Positions 43,339-52,533 are shown, counted from the stretch's first letter. The stretch: 64,000 nucleotides of DNA from Blautia glucerasea (GCF_013304385.1 NZ_JAAITU010000012.1:24769-88768), one strand, 5' to 3'. Notes: generated by a model not told the origin, from the letters alone. Translations and numbers: made by a program.

Positions 43339-46047
43339 ATGAAACGTAATTCAACAAGATTTCTTGCACTTTTTTTAACCGCTGCCATGTCCGTCACTCC
43401 AGCTGTGGCAGCTTTTGGTGAGAATCAGGAGAACAGTGATCAGATCCCTGCCATTTCCCTGGCTCCCCAGCCATCAGAAATGCCGGAGATATCTGTTTCA
43501 CCTACAGTTGTGCCAGAAAAAGAAGCACTAAATAATGCAGAAACCGATAAAAAGGAAGCTGTTAATGAGTCTAAAGACTCTGAAGGAGAAGATCCGCAAA
43601 AGAAAGATTCCCAGGAAAAGGAATCAGAAAAGAAGGATACTGAAAAGAAGGATACTGAAAAGAAAGATACTGAAAAGAAGGATACTGAAAAGAAAGATAC
43701 TGAAAAGAAAGATACAGAATCTAAAGACTCAGAAAAGAAAGATCCTGAAAAGGAAGATACAGAGAAAAAAGATCCGGAAGAAAAAGACCCGGAGGAAAAA
43801 GATCCGGAAGAGGAAGATATTTTCAAGGATAAAGAGTTCATCCCAAGTATTGCTGATTATACAGCGGCTGAAGACAAGATCACCCTGGTGGTGAAAGGCA
43901 ATGACAGTGTGTTTGACAGACTGTATGTAGGAAAAAAAGAAGATGCAAATAAATCAAAGGTAATACCAGGAACTGCTGATACAGATGGAACCTATCGCTT
44001 TACCTTTGATGTTCCTGCAGAAATGAAAAATCAGGTTCTTTATGTGGTGCCGGGAAACAGTAATAACGGCGGAGAGATCAAATGGTATACAGCCAAAGAC
44101 TGTACCATCACAGTCCCGGATGTGGTGCCGGCTCCCACCAGTATACCACAGCCCACAGATAGTCCCCAGCCTACTGCCATACCGGAACCGACCGCTATCC
44201 CAGAGCCGACCCAGATACCTTCTCCAACCCCAACTCAGACACCAGCTCCGGCTATTCCAAATGGAGTATATAAGATCAATGTTACCTCCAGCGCATTTAT
44301 GTTCCGTGTGGTAGACTGTCAGCTTACCTCCAAAGATGGTGTGATGACAGCAATCCTTACACTTAGCGGCGTAGGCTATGATTATCTGTTTATGGGCACA
44401 AAAGAAGAAGCAGATCAGGCTGACCGCTCCACCTGGATTCCTTTTACTCCAAATGCAGCAGGCAAATACACATATCCGGTACCTGTTTCTGCCCTGGATA
44501 CAGGCATTGCAGTAGCCGGACATTCCAAGAGCCATAATCTGTGGTATGACCGTATCCTTACTTTTAATTCCGGTACTTTGGAAAAGATCGCAGATCTGGA
44601 TGTTCAGGAGGATCCATCCAATCCAGAACAGGAAAATAAGGATAATAACAGTGATCCGAACAAAAAGAAGGATGACAAAAAGAAAAACAATAAAAAGGAT
44701 AAAAATAAAAAAGACAAAAAAGATAAAAACAAGAAAAACAATAAGGTACAAACACCGGGAAAGGATGTGGACAAGGAATCTAAATACAAATCCGATCTTA
44801 GCGGCGGTACATCTAAGGTGGACAGCTCTACAGGGCTGAAGGACGGTTCCTACGTACCGGATAAGTTCTCCTGGTCCGGTGGAACCGGTAAGGTGCAGAT
44901 CAGCTGCAGCAAGGTTTCCATTACAGGCGGTCAGGCATATGCGACCATTACCTTTAGCAGTGATGCATATGGCTATGTGAAAGCTAACGGAAATATGTAC
45001 TATCCAGATCACAGCGGCGGCGGTTCTACATTTGTGATTCCTGTAGCCTTAAATAAAAATAATTCTATCATTGGTATGACCACCAGAATGTCTGTGCCTC
45101 ATGAGATCCAATATAGTATATTTGTATATTTGAATGGTGCAGACAACAAAAGCGACAAAGACAAAGAAAATCCATCTTCTTCTGACAGTATGGTTTCCAC
45201 TGGTAATAAAAAGCTGGACGACAAAGCACCGGAGATCACCGGTCTTGAGTACAAGGATGAAACTACTTTGGAACATGCAAAACACCTGAAAGTGTATCAT
45301 TATGAAAATGACATTACACTTCTTGAGGTGGATATGACCACTGATACTGCCCGTACAAAAGAATCTGTTCAAGCAGAAGGCGAAGCAAATACAGAAGAAA
45401 CAGCAGCAGGCAATGAAGAAACTGCAGCAGTATCTGAGGACGAAGAAACAGCAGCTGTGACTTCTGATGAGGAACAATCCATGGCAGCAGCTCCTGAAGA
45501 GGAGAGCGGTTCTTCTGCTCCTGCAGAGTCTACAGGGGATAAGATCGAACAGCTTTATATGGGAAATGTGATCAAATATCTGATCGTTCCGGAAGATGCA
45601 GATGTTCCGGCAGGTCTTGATAAAGATGTGATCCTGATCCGGAAGCCTGTAGAGAAAACTTATGTGGACTCTGCAAATGCAGCGGAGGCCATGGATAAGC
45701 TGGGATTGACAGACAAGATTTCCATGATAGGATCAGACCTTACCGATCTTCCTGAAGCTCTGTCATCTGCTGTGGAAGCAGGAACTTTGGAAAGCACAGG
45801 GACTTATACAGACCTGGATTATAAGACGATGCTGAAAAGCCAGTGTACCCTTGCTATTCTGCCATCCGATATCCTTCCTAAGACAGAAGAGGATCTGGAT
45901 GCAAAAACAGAAGAACTAAGGAGCACTGCCCAGAGATTTGCACTTCTTGAGATCCCGTTCATCGTTGACCGATCTTCAGATGAAGAAAATGATGAGGCAG
46001 TGGCAGAATGGGAAGAAGTTTACAAGACAATCTTTGATGTGAAATAA
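43339..46047 (+). CDS. secreted B12-regulated surface protein: NEAT-like domains fused to the N-lobe of a BtuF-like binding protein
   Basis: A 902-residue exported protein from ATG 43339 (GAGGAG upstream; the longer frame from 43285 lacks one). After the signal peptide come a Lys/Asp/Glu-rich stretch with EKKDT repeats (about 78-165), a divergent domain (about 170-260), a PTAIPEPT-type linker, a domain A copy (FMFRVVDCQLTSKDGVMTAI), a poly-Lys linker, and a domain B copy (GGTGKVQISCSKVSI, TTRMSVPHEIQYSIFVYL). Residues ~627-902 align with the first half of the next gene's binding protein (KAPEITGLEY against EAPQIPGLTY; VILIRKPVEKTYV against ITVIQKPVSRIYL), interrupted by an acidic insert. The second lobe is missing. 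Probable corrinoid relay component (inference). Confidence 0.75.
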   Translation: MKRNSTRFLALFLTAAMSVTPAVAAFGENQENSDQIPAISLAPQPSEMPEISVSPTVVPEKEALNNAETDKKEAVNESKDSEGEDPQKKDSQEKESEKKDTEKKDTEKKDTEKKDTEKKDTEKKDTESKDSEKKDPEKEDTEKKDPEEKDPEEKDPEEEDIFKDKEFIPSIADYTAAEDKITLVVKGNDSVFDRLYVGKKEDANKSKVIPGTADTDGTYRFTFDVPAEMKNQVLYVVPGNSNNGGEIKWYTAKDCTITVPDVVPAPTSIPQPTDSPQPTAIPEPTAIPEPTQIPSPTPTQTPAPAIPNGVYKINVTSSAFMFRVVDCQLTSKDGVMTAILTLSGVGYDYLFMGTKEEADQADRSTWIPFTPNAAGKYTYPVPVSALDTGIAVAGHSKSHNLWYDRILTFNSGTLEKIADLDVQEDPSNPEQENKDNNSDPNKKKDDKKKNNKKDKNKKDKKDKNKKNNKVQTPGKDVDKESKYKSDLSGGTSKVDSSTGLKDGSYVPDKFSWSGGTGKVQISCSKVSITGGQAYATITFSSDAYGYVKANGNMYYPDHSGGGSTFVIPVALNKNNSIIGMTTRMSVPHEIQYSIFVYLNGADNKSDKDKENPSSSDSMVSTGNKKLDDKAPEITGLEYKDETTLEHAKHLKVYHYENDITLLEVDMTTDTARTKESVQAEGEANTEETAAGNEETAAVSEDEETAAVTSDEEQSMAAAPEEESGSSAPAESTGDKIEQLYMGNVIKYLIVPEDADVPAGLDKDVILIRKPVEKTYVDSANAAEAMDKLGLTDKISMIGSDLTDLPEALSSAVEAGTLESTGTYTDLDYKTMLKSQCTLAILPSDILPKTEEDLDAKTEELRSTAQRFALLEIPFIVDRSSDEENDEAVAEWEEVYKTIFDVK
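43627..43716 (+). repeat. 15-bp in-frame tandem repeats encoding EKKDT
   Basis: Six units of GAAAAGAARGATACW, differing by single bases, then decayed units. They encode the charged wall-spanning stretch near the N-terminus of the second surface protein. Copy number could vary between strains without breaking the frame. Confidence 0.9.
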
Positions 46048-46070
46048 CAACAGAAAGGAGAAACAGATCC

Positions 46071-47258
46071 ATGTTTAATAAAAAAATGAAACAGAGGATA
46101 TGTGCTGTCTTGCTTACTGCTGTGATGGCATTTACTACAGCAGGCATCCCTGTAATGGCAGAAGAAATTGCTTCAGACACAGCAGCGGATGAGGAGTTTA
46201 AGGATGAGGCACCTCAGATCCCTGGACTTACCTATGAGTCAGAAATGGAACTGAAATATGCGCAGTGTTTTCATGTGTTTTATTACAATGACGGATATGC
46301 GCTGATCGATATTAAAGATGACGGTCAGTTCCTTGTGGTTCCGGAAGGCAAAGAAGCTCCGGCAGATATGGACAAAAGCATTACTGTGATCCAGAAGCCG
46401 GTTTCCAGGATCTACCTGGCTGCAACTTCAGCAATGGCTCTGTTTAATGCCATTGACGGGCTGGACAGTATCCGCCTTTCAGGCACACAGGCCTCCGGCT
46501 GGTACGTAGATGAAGCAGCTCAGGCTATGGAAGATGGAAAGATCCTTTTTGCAGGAAAATATGATGAACCGGATTATGAGCTTCTGATCAATGAGGATTG
46601 TGATCTTGCTATTGAATCTACCATGATCCTTCATTCTCCAAAGGTGGCTGAGATGATCAAAGAACTGGGGATCCCGGTTATGATCGATCACTCTAGTTAT
46701 GAAACACATCCGCTGGGAAGAACGGAATGGGTGAAGCTTTACAGCGTGCTGCTTGGTAAAGAGAAGGAAGCAGCGGCATTCTTTGATGATCAGGCAAAGG
46801 TGATCGAGGATTTAAGCGGGTTTACCAACACAGAGAAAACCGTTGCTTATTTCTATATCAATACGGATGGATCCGCAGTAGTTCGTACCAGTGATGACTA
46901 TATTCCCAAGATGATCGAGATTGCAGGGGGAAGATATATTTTTCCTGATCTGAAAAATACAGAAGGCACAGGATCTTCTGTCCGCCTTACCATGGAGGAA
47001 TTCTATAATCAGGCGGTGAATGCAGACTACCTTATTTATAATGCATCCATTGACAGCCCTATTACAAGCATTGACGATCTTCTTGCAAAAAGCGATCTGT
47101 TTGCAGATTTCAAGGCAGTAAAAGATGGTAATGTGTGGTGTACAGGCAAACAGCTGTATCAGGCTACAGACATTGTAGGAGAACTGATCAAGGATGTGCA
47201 TCTGATGCTGACAGACGGAGATGAGAAGGATATGACCTTCCTTACAAGGGTGAGCTGA
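46071..47258 (+). CDS. BtuF-like (periplasmic-binding fold) ABC transporter substrate-binding protein
   Basis: A 395-residue exported protein of the Fe3+/B12 binding class. Signal peptide MFNKKMKQRICAVLLTAVMA, cleavage near PVMAEE. Two lobes: residues ~45-230 (SRIYLAATSAMALFNAIDG) and ~240-390 (TVAYFYINTDGSAVVRTSDDY, IPKMIEIAGGRYIF), joined by a long helix as in BtuF/FhuD. There is no lipobox cysteine at the cleavage site, unusual for a Gram-positive binding protein. It sits under a B12 riboswitch and overlaps the permease start by one base, so corrinoid is the likely cargo; heme or siderophore cannot be excluded. Confidence 0.83.
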   Translation: MFNKKMKQRICAVLLTAVMAFTTAGIPVMAEEIASDTAADEEFKDEAPQIPGLTYESEMELKYAQCFHVFYYNDGYALIDIKDDGQFLVVPEGKEAPADMDKSITVIQKPVSRIYLAATSAMALFNAIDGLDSIRLSGTQASGWYVDEAAQAMEDGKILFAGKYDEPDYELLINEDCDLAIESTMILHSPKVAEMIKELGIPVMIDHSSYETHPLGRTEWVKLYSVLLGKEKEAAAFFDDQAKVIEDLSGFTNTEKTVAYFYINTDGSAVVRTSDDYIPKMIEIAGGRYIFPDLKNTEGTGSSVRLTMEEFYNQAVNADYLIYNASIDSPITSIDDLLAKSDLFADFKAVKDGNVWCTGKQLYQATDIVGELIKDVHLMLTDGDEKDMTFLTRVS

Positions 47259-48313
47259 TGGAGAGATCAACAGAAAATACAAGCTTTCATATGGAAAATT
47301 TCCGGAGACGATCCAGATATGCTGTGGTTTTTATAGGCCTGATCTTTGCATTTTGCCTGATCACTGTACTGAATATTAACACAGGAAGTGTACACATATC
47401 AGTCCCGGATATTTTCAAAATCATTTTTACCAAAAGCGGTGATGCTACAGCATACAATATTATTTGGAAAATCCGTTTTCCCAGGATCCTGATGGCAGCC
47501 ATCCTGGGAGGAGGGCTTTCTCTTTCCGGATTTTTATTACAGACCTTTTTTTCAAATCCTATTGCAGGTCCGTTTGTGCTTGGGATTTCCTCCGGAGCGA
47601 AGATGATGGTTGCTTTGACTATGATCGTATTCCTTCAAAGATTCCATGTGGTTTCTTCCTATACACTGGTTGTGGCGGCTTTTATTGGTTCGCTTATATC
47701 GGTGGCTTTTATCCTTCTGTTTTCCAGAAGGCTGCACAGCATGGCCACCCTTCTGGTAGCCGGAATCATGATCGGATATATCTGTTCTGCCATCACAGAT
47801 TTTGTGATCACTTTTGCGGAGGATTCGGACATTGTAAATCTTCATGGATGGTCCCAGGGCAGTTTTTCCGGAATGAGCTGGAGCAATGTGCAGGTTTCTG
47901 CCATTATCATAGGGATTACCTTTTTGATCCTGTTTTTCATGGCAAAGCCTATTGGTGCATTCCAGCTTGGAGAAGCTTATGCCCAGAGCATGGGTGTAAA
48001 TATTAAAGTATTTAAGATCGCCCTGATCCTTTTATCCAGTATCCTTTCCGGATGTGTTACTGCTTTTGCCGGACCGATCTCATTTGTGGGAATCGCAGTG
48101 CCTCATCTGGTAAAGCTGGCATTGAAAACGGCCAGGCCGCTTGTGGTGATTCCAGGCGTGTTCCTGGGAGGCGCTGTGTTCTGTATGATGTGTGACCTGA
48201 TCGCCAGAATGGCCTTTTCACCACTGGAACTGAATATCAGTACAGTAACATCTATTTTCGGTGCCCCGGTAGTAATCGTAATGATGCTCCGCAAGAAAGG
48301 AAGGCAGGCCTGA
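47258..48313 (+). CDS. BtuC/FecCD-type ABC transporter permease
   Basis: A 351-residue integral membrane protein with about 9-10 hydrophobic helices. FecCD hallmarks: RFPRILMAAILGGGLSLSGFLLQTFFSNPIAGPFVLGISSGA near 65-110 and GPISFVGIAVPHLVK near 270. It forms the translocation channel for corrinoid or iron complexes with the ATPase encoded next. TGATG and GCCTGATGG overlaps at both ends couple translation with its neighbours. Confidence 0.92.
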   Translation: MERSTENTSFHMENFRRRSRYAVVFIGLIFAFCLITVLNINTGSVHISVPDIFKIIFTKSGDATAYNIIWKIRFPRILMAAILGGGLSLSGFLLQTFFSNPIAGPFVLGISSGAKMMVALTMIVFLQRFHVVSSYTLVVAAFIGSLISVAFILLFSRRLHSMATLLVAGIMIGYICSAITDFVITFAEDSDIVNLHGWSQGSFSGMSWSNVQVSAIIIGITFLILFFMAKPIGAFQLGEAYAQSMGVNIKVFKIALILLSSILSGCVTAFAGPISFVGIAVPHLVKLALKTARPLVVIPGVFLGGAVFCMMCDLIARMAFSPLELNISTVTSIFGAPVVIVMMLRKKGRQA

Positions 48314-49401
48314 TGGATTATTATTTTCAGATGAAGGATCTGGCAGTAGGTTATCACAAACAGCCCCTGATCCATGATATTAATATTAACATTGAAAAAG
48401 GTGAGATCGTTACTCTCATCGGGCCTAACGGATCTGGTAAATCTACTATTTTGAAAAGTATTACCAGGCAGCTGGAACTGATCGGCGGGAGAGTCTATAT
48501 TGCCTCCAGGGATCTGCAGGGATTATCTTATAAGACCTTGTCTACAGAAATGGCAGTGGTACTTACTGAAAGGATCCGTCCGGAACTGATGACCTGTCAT
48601 GATATTGTTGCTACAGGGCGTTATCCTTATACAGGAAGACTTGGCGTGCTTTCAAGAGAAGATGAAGACAAAGTGGATCAGGCGATGAAGGCTGTCCATG
48701 CAGTGGAGCTAGGCGGCAGGGATTTTAATGCTATCAGTGACGGTCAGAGACAAAGAGTGTTGCTTGCAAGGGCAATTTGTCAGGAACCGGATATGATCAT
48801 TCTGGATGAGCCTACCTCATTTCTGGATATCCGTCATAAGCTGGATCTTTTATCCATTCTTCGTTCTATGGCAAAGGAAAAAGGGATCACAGTGGTTATG
48901 TCTCTTCATGAGATCGATCTTGCCCAGAAAATTGCAGATAAGATCATCTGTGTAAAGGGAGAGCAGATTTCCCATTACGGGGTTCCGGAGGAGATTTTTA
49001 AAGAAGAGATCATCAGGGATTTGTATGAGATTAACAATGGCTTTTATGATCCTGTTTTTGGAAGTATTGAACTTCCAAGACCGGAAGGGGAGCCAAAGGT
49101 GTTTGTGATTTCTGGGGCAGGAAGCGGGATTCCGGTTTACCGTTCCCTTCAAAAAGAGGGGATACCATTTGCAGCAGGCATCCTTTATACCAATGATATT
49201 GATTATCGATTAGCCAAAGAACTGGCCGCACAAACAGTTACAGAGCAGCCTTTTTCTGACATATCAAAGGAAACCTATGAGCAGGCACTGGCTCTAATGA
49301 AGAAATGTCAGCGTGTGATCGTTACAGATGTGCCGGAAGGAACCTGTAACCATCGCCTGTTTGACTTGATCAAAGAAGCAAGAAGACTGGGGATGGCTTA
49401 A
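48313..49401 (+). CDS. BtuD/FecE-type ABC ATPase with a Rossmann-like C-terminal extension
   Basis: A 362-residue ATPase. Walker A GPNGSGKST (near 37-45), a signature variant ISDGQRQRVLLARAI, Walker B MIILDEPTSFLD, and H-loop SLHE. The ABC domain ends near residue 250. The remaining ~110 residues (EPKVFVISGAGSGIPVYRSL, RVIVTDVPEG) resemble a small nucleotide-binding or regulatory domain of the kind found on some clostridial cobalamin ATPases. Powers the transporter from the cytoplasmic side. Confidence 0.9.
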   Translation: MDYYFQMKDLAVGYHKQPLIHDININIEKGEIVTLIGPNGSGKSTILKSITRQLELIGGRVYIASRDLQGLSYKTLSTEMAVVLTERIRPELMTCHDIVATGRYPYTGRLGVLSREDEDKVDQAMKAVHAVELGGRDFNAISDGQRQRVLLARAICQEPDMIILDEPTSFLDIRHKLDLLSILRSMAKEKGITVVMSLHEIDLAQKIADKIICVKGEQISHYGVPEEIFKEEIIRDLYEINNGFYDPVFGSIELPRPEGEPKVFVISGAGSGIPVYRSLQKEGIPFAAGILYTNDIDYRLAKELAAQTVTEQPFSDISKETYEQALALMKKCQRVIVTDVPEGTCNHRLFDLIKEARRLGMA

Positions 49402-49434
49402 AGGTCAGAGGGGACAAACATTTGACCACAAAAG

Positions 49435-49492
49435 AAGATCCTGTATCAATTCGCAGAAATGATAAGCTGCGGAGTTGGTACAGGATCTTTTT
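49435..49492. terminator. bidirectional terminator between the B12 operon and nrdG
   Basis: AAGATCCTGTA (49435-49445) pairs with TACAGGATCTT (49479-49489), with further inner pairs (CTGC/GCAG), followed by TTTTT on the plus strand and by A/T-rich sequence for the convergent nrdDG transcript. Confidence 0.8.
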
Positions 49493-49516
49493 GATCTGAT
49501 ATTTTATATGCTATAC

Positions 49517-50017
49517 TTATGCCTGCTTACGAATTTCTTGTAAATGCAGGATCCGCTGGTTGCTGCTGCCTCGGAAGGCAAGGGAAATGTCTTTCAAAGC
49601 TTCTACAAATTCACCATCTACAAGAACATCTATACAGGAAAGCATTTCTTCTGTAAATGGGGTATAGACCTTACCTCCCGGGATCAGATCCACATCGTAG
49701 AGATAACCGGTGTAGCACCAGATGGTTTTGTCCGGATAGGTCTTGCGGATATCCTTCAGAAGACCTGCAAGAACCTGCTGGTTCTCAGGCTCGAAAGGCT
49801 CACCGCCAAGAAGAGAGAAGCCTTCTATATATGAAGGCTTCATAAACTCTATGATGGATCTGTGTGTTGCTTCTGTAAAGGGCTGTCCATAATCAAAGTT
49901 CCAGGTTTCGGAATTAAAGCAGCCTTTACAATGATGACGGCAGCCGGAAACAAACAGGCTTACACGAACGCCGGTGCCATTGGCAATGTCATATGGCTTA
50001 ATAGTACCATAATGCAT
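49517..50017 (-). CDS. nrdG: anaerobic ribonucleotide reductase activating protein
   Basis: A 166-residue radical SAM enzyme. The cluster motif is CRHHCKGC in VSGCRHHCKGCFN, and LLGGEPF is the SAM-binding GGE motif. It installs the glycyl radical on NrdD under anaerobic conditions. It lies 32 bases after nrdD on the same strand, so the two are one operon. Full length for the family. Confidence 0.95.
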   Translation of the reverse strand: MHYGTIKPYDIANGTGVRVSLFVSGCRHHCKGCFNSETWNFDYGQPFTEATHRSIIEFMKPSYIEGFSLLGGEPFEPENQQVLAGLLKDIRKTYPDKTIWCYTGYLYDVDLIPGGKVYTPFTEEMLSCIDVLVDGEFVEALKDISLAFRGSSNQRILHLQEIRKQA

Positions 50018-50049
50018 GATATAATCTCCTTTGGAACAGATAATCAGTT

Positions 50050-52239
50050 TTACAGATGAAGCACACGATCCTTAATCTCCTGGGTACGACCCTGATTCCA
50101 GAACTGGGTGCCAATGTATCCGCAGGTCCTGCGGGCTACACTCATTTTATTCTGATCACGGTTACCGCATTTAGGGCATTCCCAGATCAGTTTGCCATTG
50201 TCATCTTCTTTGATCAGGATCTCTCCGTCATAACCGCAGATGTCACAGTAATCGCTTTTGGTATTTAATTCTGCGTACATGATGTTGTCATAAATGAATT
50301 TCATAACAGATAAAACAGCAGGGATGTTATTCTGCATATTTGGAACTTCTACATAACTGATAGCACCGCCAGGAGATAACTTCTGGAATGCGGCCTCGAA
50401 CTTCAGCTTGGTGAAAGCGTCTATTTCCTCTGTTACGTGAACATGATAGCTGTTGGTAATATAATTACGGTCTGTTACGCCTGGGATGATACCAAAGCGT
50501 TTCTGCAGGCATTTAGCAAAACGATAAGTGGTAGATTCCATAGGAGTACCATATACGGAATAACTGATATTTTCAGCTGCTTTCCACTGGGCACATTTGT
50601 CATTTAAACGCTGCATAACCTGAAGGGCAAAGGGGCGGGCTTCCGGATCCGTATGGGATTTGCCTGTCATTCGTACACACATTTCGTGGATACCTGCATA
50701 TCCAAGTGAAATAGTGGAGTAGCCGCCATATAAAAGCTTGTCAATGGTTTCACCCTTCTGAAGTCTGGCAAGTGCACCATACTGCCACAGGATAGGTGCT
50801 ACATCCGAAACAGTACCAAGAAGACGTTCATGTCTGCAGCGGAGTGCACGGTGGCAAAGCTCCAGACGTTCATCCAGGATCTGCCAGAAACGGTCCATAT
50901 TGCCTTCGGAAGAGCAGGCTACATCTACCAGATTGATGGTAACAACACCCTGATTAAAACGGCCATAGAACTTGTAAGAACCATCTGCATTACGCTGAGA
51001 GTCCTCTACTGTCAGGAAAGAGCGGCAGCCCATGCATGGGTAAACATTGCCTCCCTTCAGTTCCCGCATGATCTTGGCGGAAATATAATCCGGAACCATA
51101 CGTTTGGCAGTACATTTGGCAGCTAATTCTGTAAGATACCAGTATCTGGAATCTTCTGTAATATTATCTTCATCCAACACATAGATCAGTTTAGGGAATG
51201 CAGGAGTGATCCAGGCACCACGCTCATTCTTAACACCCTGCATACGCTGTGCCATAACTTCCTCAATGATCATGGCAAGGTCATCTCTGGTGCGGCCTTC
51301 CGGCACTTCATCCAAATACATGAAGATGGTAACAAATGGAGCCTGTCCATTACAGGTCATCAGTGTGATCAGCTGATACTGGATCGTCTGGATACCACTC
51401 TGGATCTCGTCTTTCAGTCTGCGCTCTGTGATCTTGTCAATGATCTCTTCATCCATGGACTCTCCACAGGCGATACGTTCCGCTACAACTTTCTTGCGAA
51501 GCTTCTGACGACTAATATCTACAAATGGAGCCAGATGAGCCAGGGTAAAGGACTGACCGCCATACTGGTTGCTGGCTACCTGTGCAACGATCTGGGTGGT
51601 AACATTACATGCTGTGAAAAAACTGTGTGGCTTCTCGATCATGGTCTGGCTGATCACAGTACCGTTTTGAAGCATATCCTGAAGATTGATCAGATCGCAG
51701 TTGTGTTCCCTCTGGGCATAATAATCTGAATCATGGAAATGGATAATCCCTTCTTCATGTGCACGTACAATATCTTCGGGAAGCAACACACGCATAGTAA
51801 GATCCTTGCTTACTTCACCTGCCATATAATCACGCTGGGTGGAGTTGATAGTAGGATTCTTATTGGAGTTCTCCTGCTTGGCGTTTTCATTGATCTGATC
51901 CAGCAGGGAGAGGATATTATCATCTGTAGTATTGGATTTGCGGGTAAGTTCTCTTTTGTAACGATAGCGTACATATTTCTGTGCTACTTCGTAACCACGC
52001 ATCTCCATAATGCCAGTCTCTACCATATCCTGGATATCTTCTACATTGACTGCATGAGAGGCAGCCAGGGCTCTGGAAGCCACAGTCTCGGCAACTGCCA
52101 TGATCTGGAATTCGCTGAGCTGATGGATCTTCGGAACCTCTTCATTGGCTTTCTTGATCGCATTTATGATTTTGCTTTTGTCGAAGATCACTTCTTCGCC
52201 ATTTCGCTTGATAACATTTGTTCTGATCTCTGTTTCCAT
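50050..52239 (-). CDS. nrdD: anaerobic ribonucleoside-triphosphate reductase
   Basis: A 729-residue class III ribonucleotide reductase. An N-terminal ATP-cone (VIKRNGEEVIFDKSKIINAIKKA) gives allosteric control. The catalytic barrel contains GRFNQGVVTINLVDVA. The C-terminal zinc site is CDICG with CPKCG, and the glycyl radical loop is RRTCGYIGTQFWNQGR. It reduces ribonucleoside triphosphates to deoxy forms with formate. Full length. Tandem NrdR boxes precede it. Confidence 0.96.
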   Translation of the reverse strand: METEIRTNVIKRNGEEVIFDKSKIINAIKKANEEVPKIHQLSEFQIMAVAETVASRALAASHAVNVEDIQDMVETGIMEMRGYEVAQKYVRYRYKRELTRKSNTTDDNILSLLDQINENAKQENSNKNPTINSTQRDYMAGEVSKDLTMRVLLPEDIVRAHEEGIIHFHDSDYYAQREHNCDLINLQDMLQNGTVISQTMIEKPHSFFTACNVTTQIVAQVASNQYGGQSFTLAHLAPFVDISRQKLRKKVVAERIACGESMDEEIIDKITERRLKDEIQSGIQTIQYQLITLMTCNGQAPFVTIFMYLDEVPEGRTRDDLAMIIEEVMAQRMQGVKNERGAWITPAFPKLIYVLDEDNITEDSRYWYLTELAAKCTAKRMVPDYISAKIMRELKGGNVYPCMGCRSFLTVEDSQRNADGSYKFYGRFNQGVVTINLVDVACSSEGNMDRFWQILDERLELCHRALRCRHERLLGTVSDVAPILWQYGALARLQKGETIDKLLYGGYSTISLGYAGIHEMCVRMTGKSHTDPEARPFALQVMQRLNDKCAQWKAAENISYSVYGTPMESTTYRFAKCLQKRFGIIPGVTDRNYITNSYHVHVTEEIDAFTKLKFEAAFQKLSPGGAISYVEVPNMQNNIPAVLSVMKFIYDNIMYAELNTKSDYCDICGYDGEILIKEDDNGKLIWECPKCGNRDQNKMSVARRTCGYIGTQFWNQGRTQEIKDRVLHL

Positions 52240-52265
52240 GCTTTCCCTTCCTTTCTTTTATATAC

Positions 52266-52307
52266 CTATATATTGTGTATAATTGTCTGGTTGGCAACTA
52301 AATATAG
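52266..52307 (-). promoter_or_regulatory. tandem NrdR boxes upstream of nrdD
   Basis: On the minus strand CAATATATAG (52275-52266) and CTATATTTAG (52307-52298) match the core of the NrdR box (acaCwATATwTwGtgt). They are exactly 32 bases apart, the three-turn spacing typical of NrdR sites in ribonucleotide reductase promoters. No nrdR gene is in the window. Confidence 0.75.
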
Positions 52308-52491
52308 TACAAATGTTGCAATATCTATATTACAGGTTTTCAGAGAAAAGTCAAGCCTAAATCGCAAAGAATCCTTTACGAAAATTCAGGTGAGAATATG
52401 GCAATACTCACAAAAAACATTGGAGCTTATACAGCAAGCATTGACAGTTCATCAAAAATAAGGTACATTTTTACTGATCCATTGATTTGCT

Positions 52492-52533
52492 GTAACTATT
52501 CAGAAGGTAATTGTAAGGGTAATGGACCGTTAC
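52492..52533. repeat. intergenic hairpin repeat, copy 2
   Basis: CTGTAACTATTCAG...AGGGTAATGGACCGTTACGA, related to 12811-12860 in order and sequence. The outer GTAAC/GTTAC pairing is kept, while inner positions changed to G-U pairs or small loops. Lies about 75 bases before a PH-domain gene. Confidence 0.6.

Noticed and set aside
43440..43894. Antisense and shifted frames rich in Ser/Phe or Lys/Arg across the EKKDT repeats
   Set aside because: They are low-complexity shadows of the repeat and lack ribosome sites.
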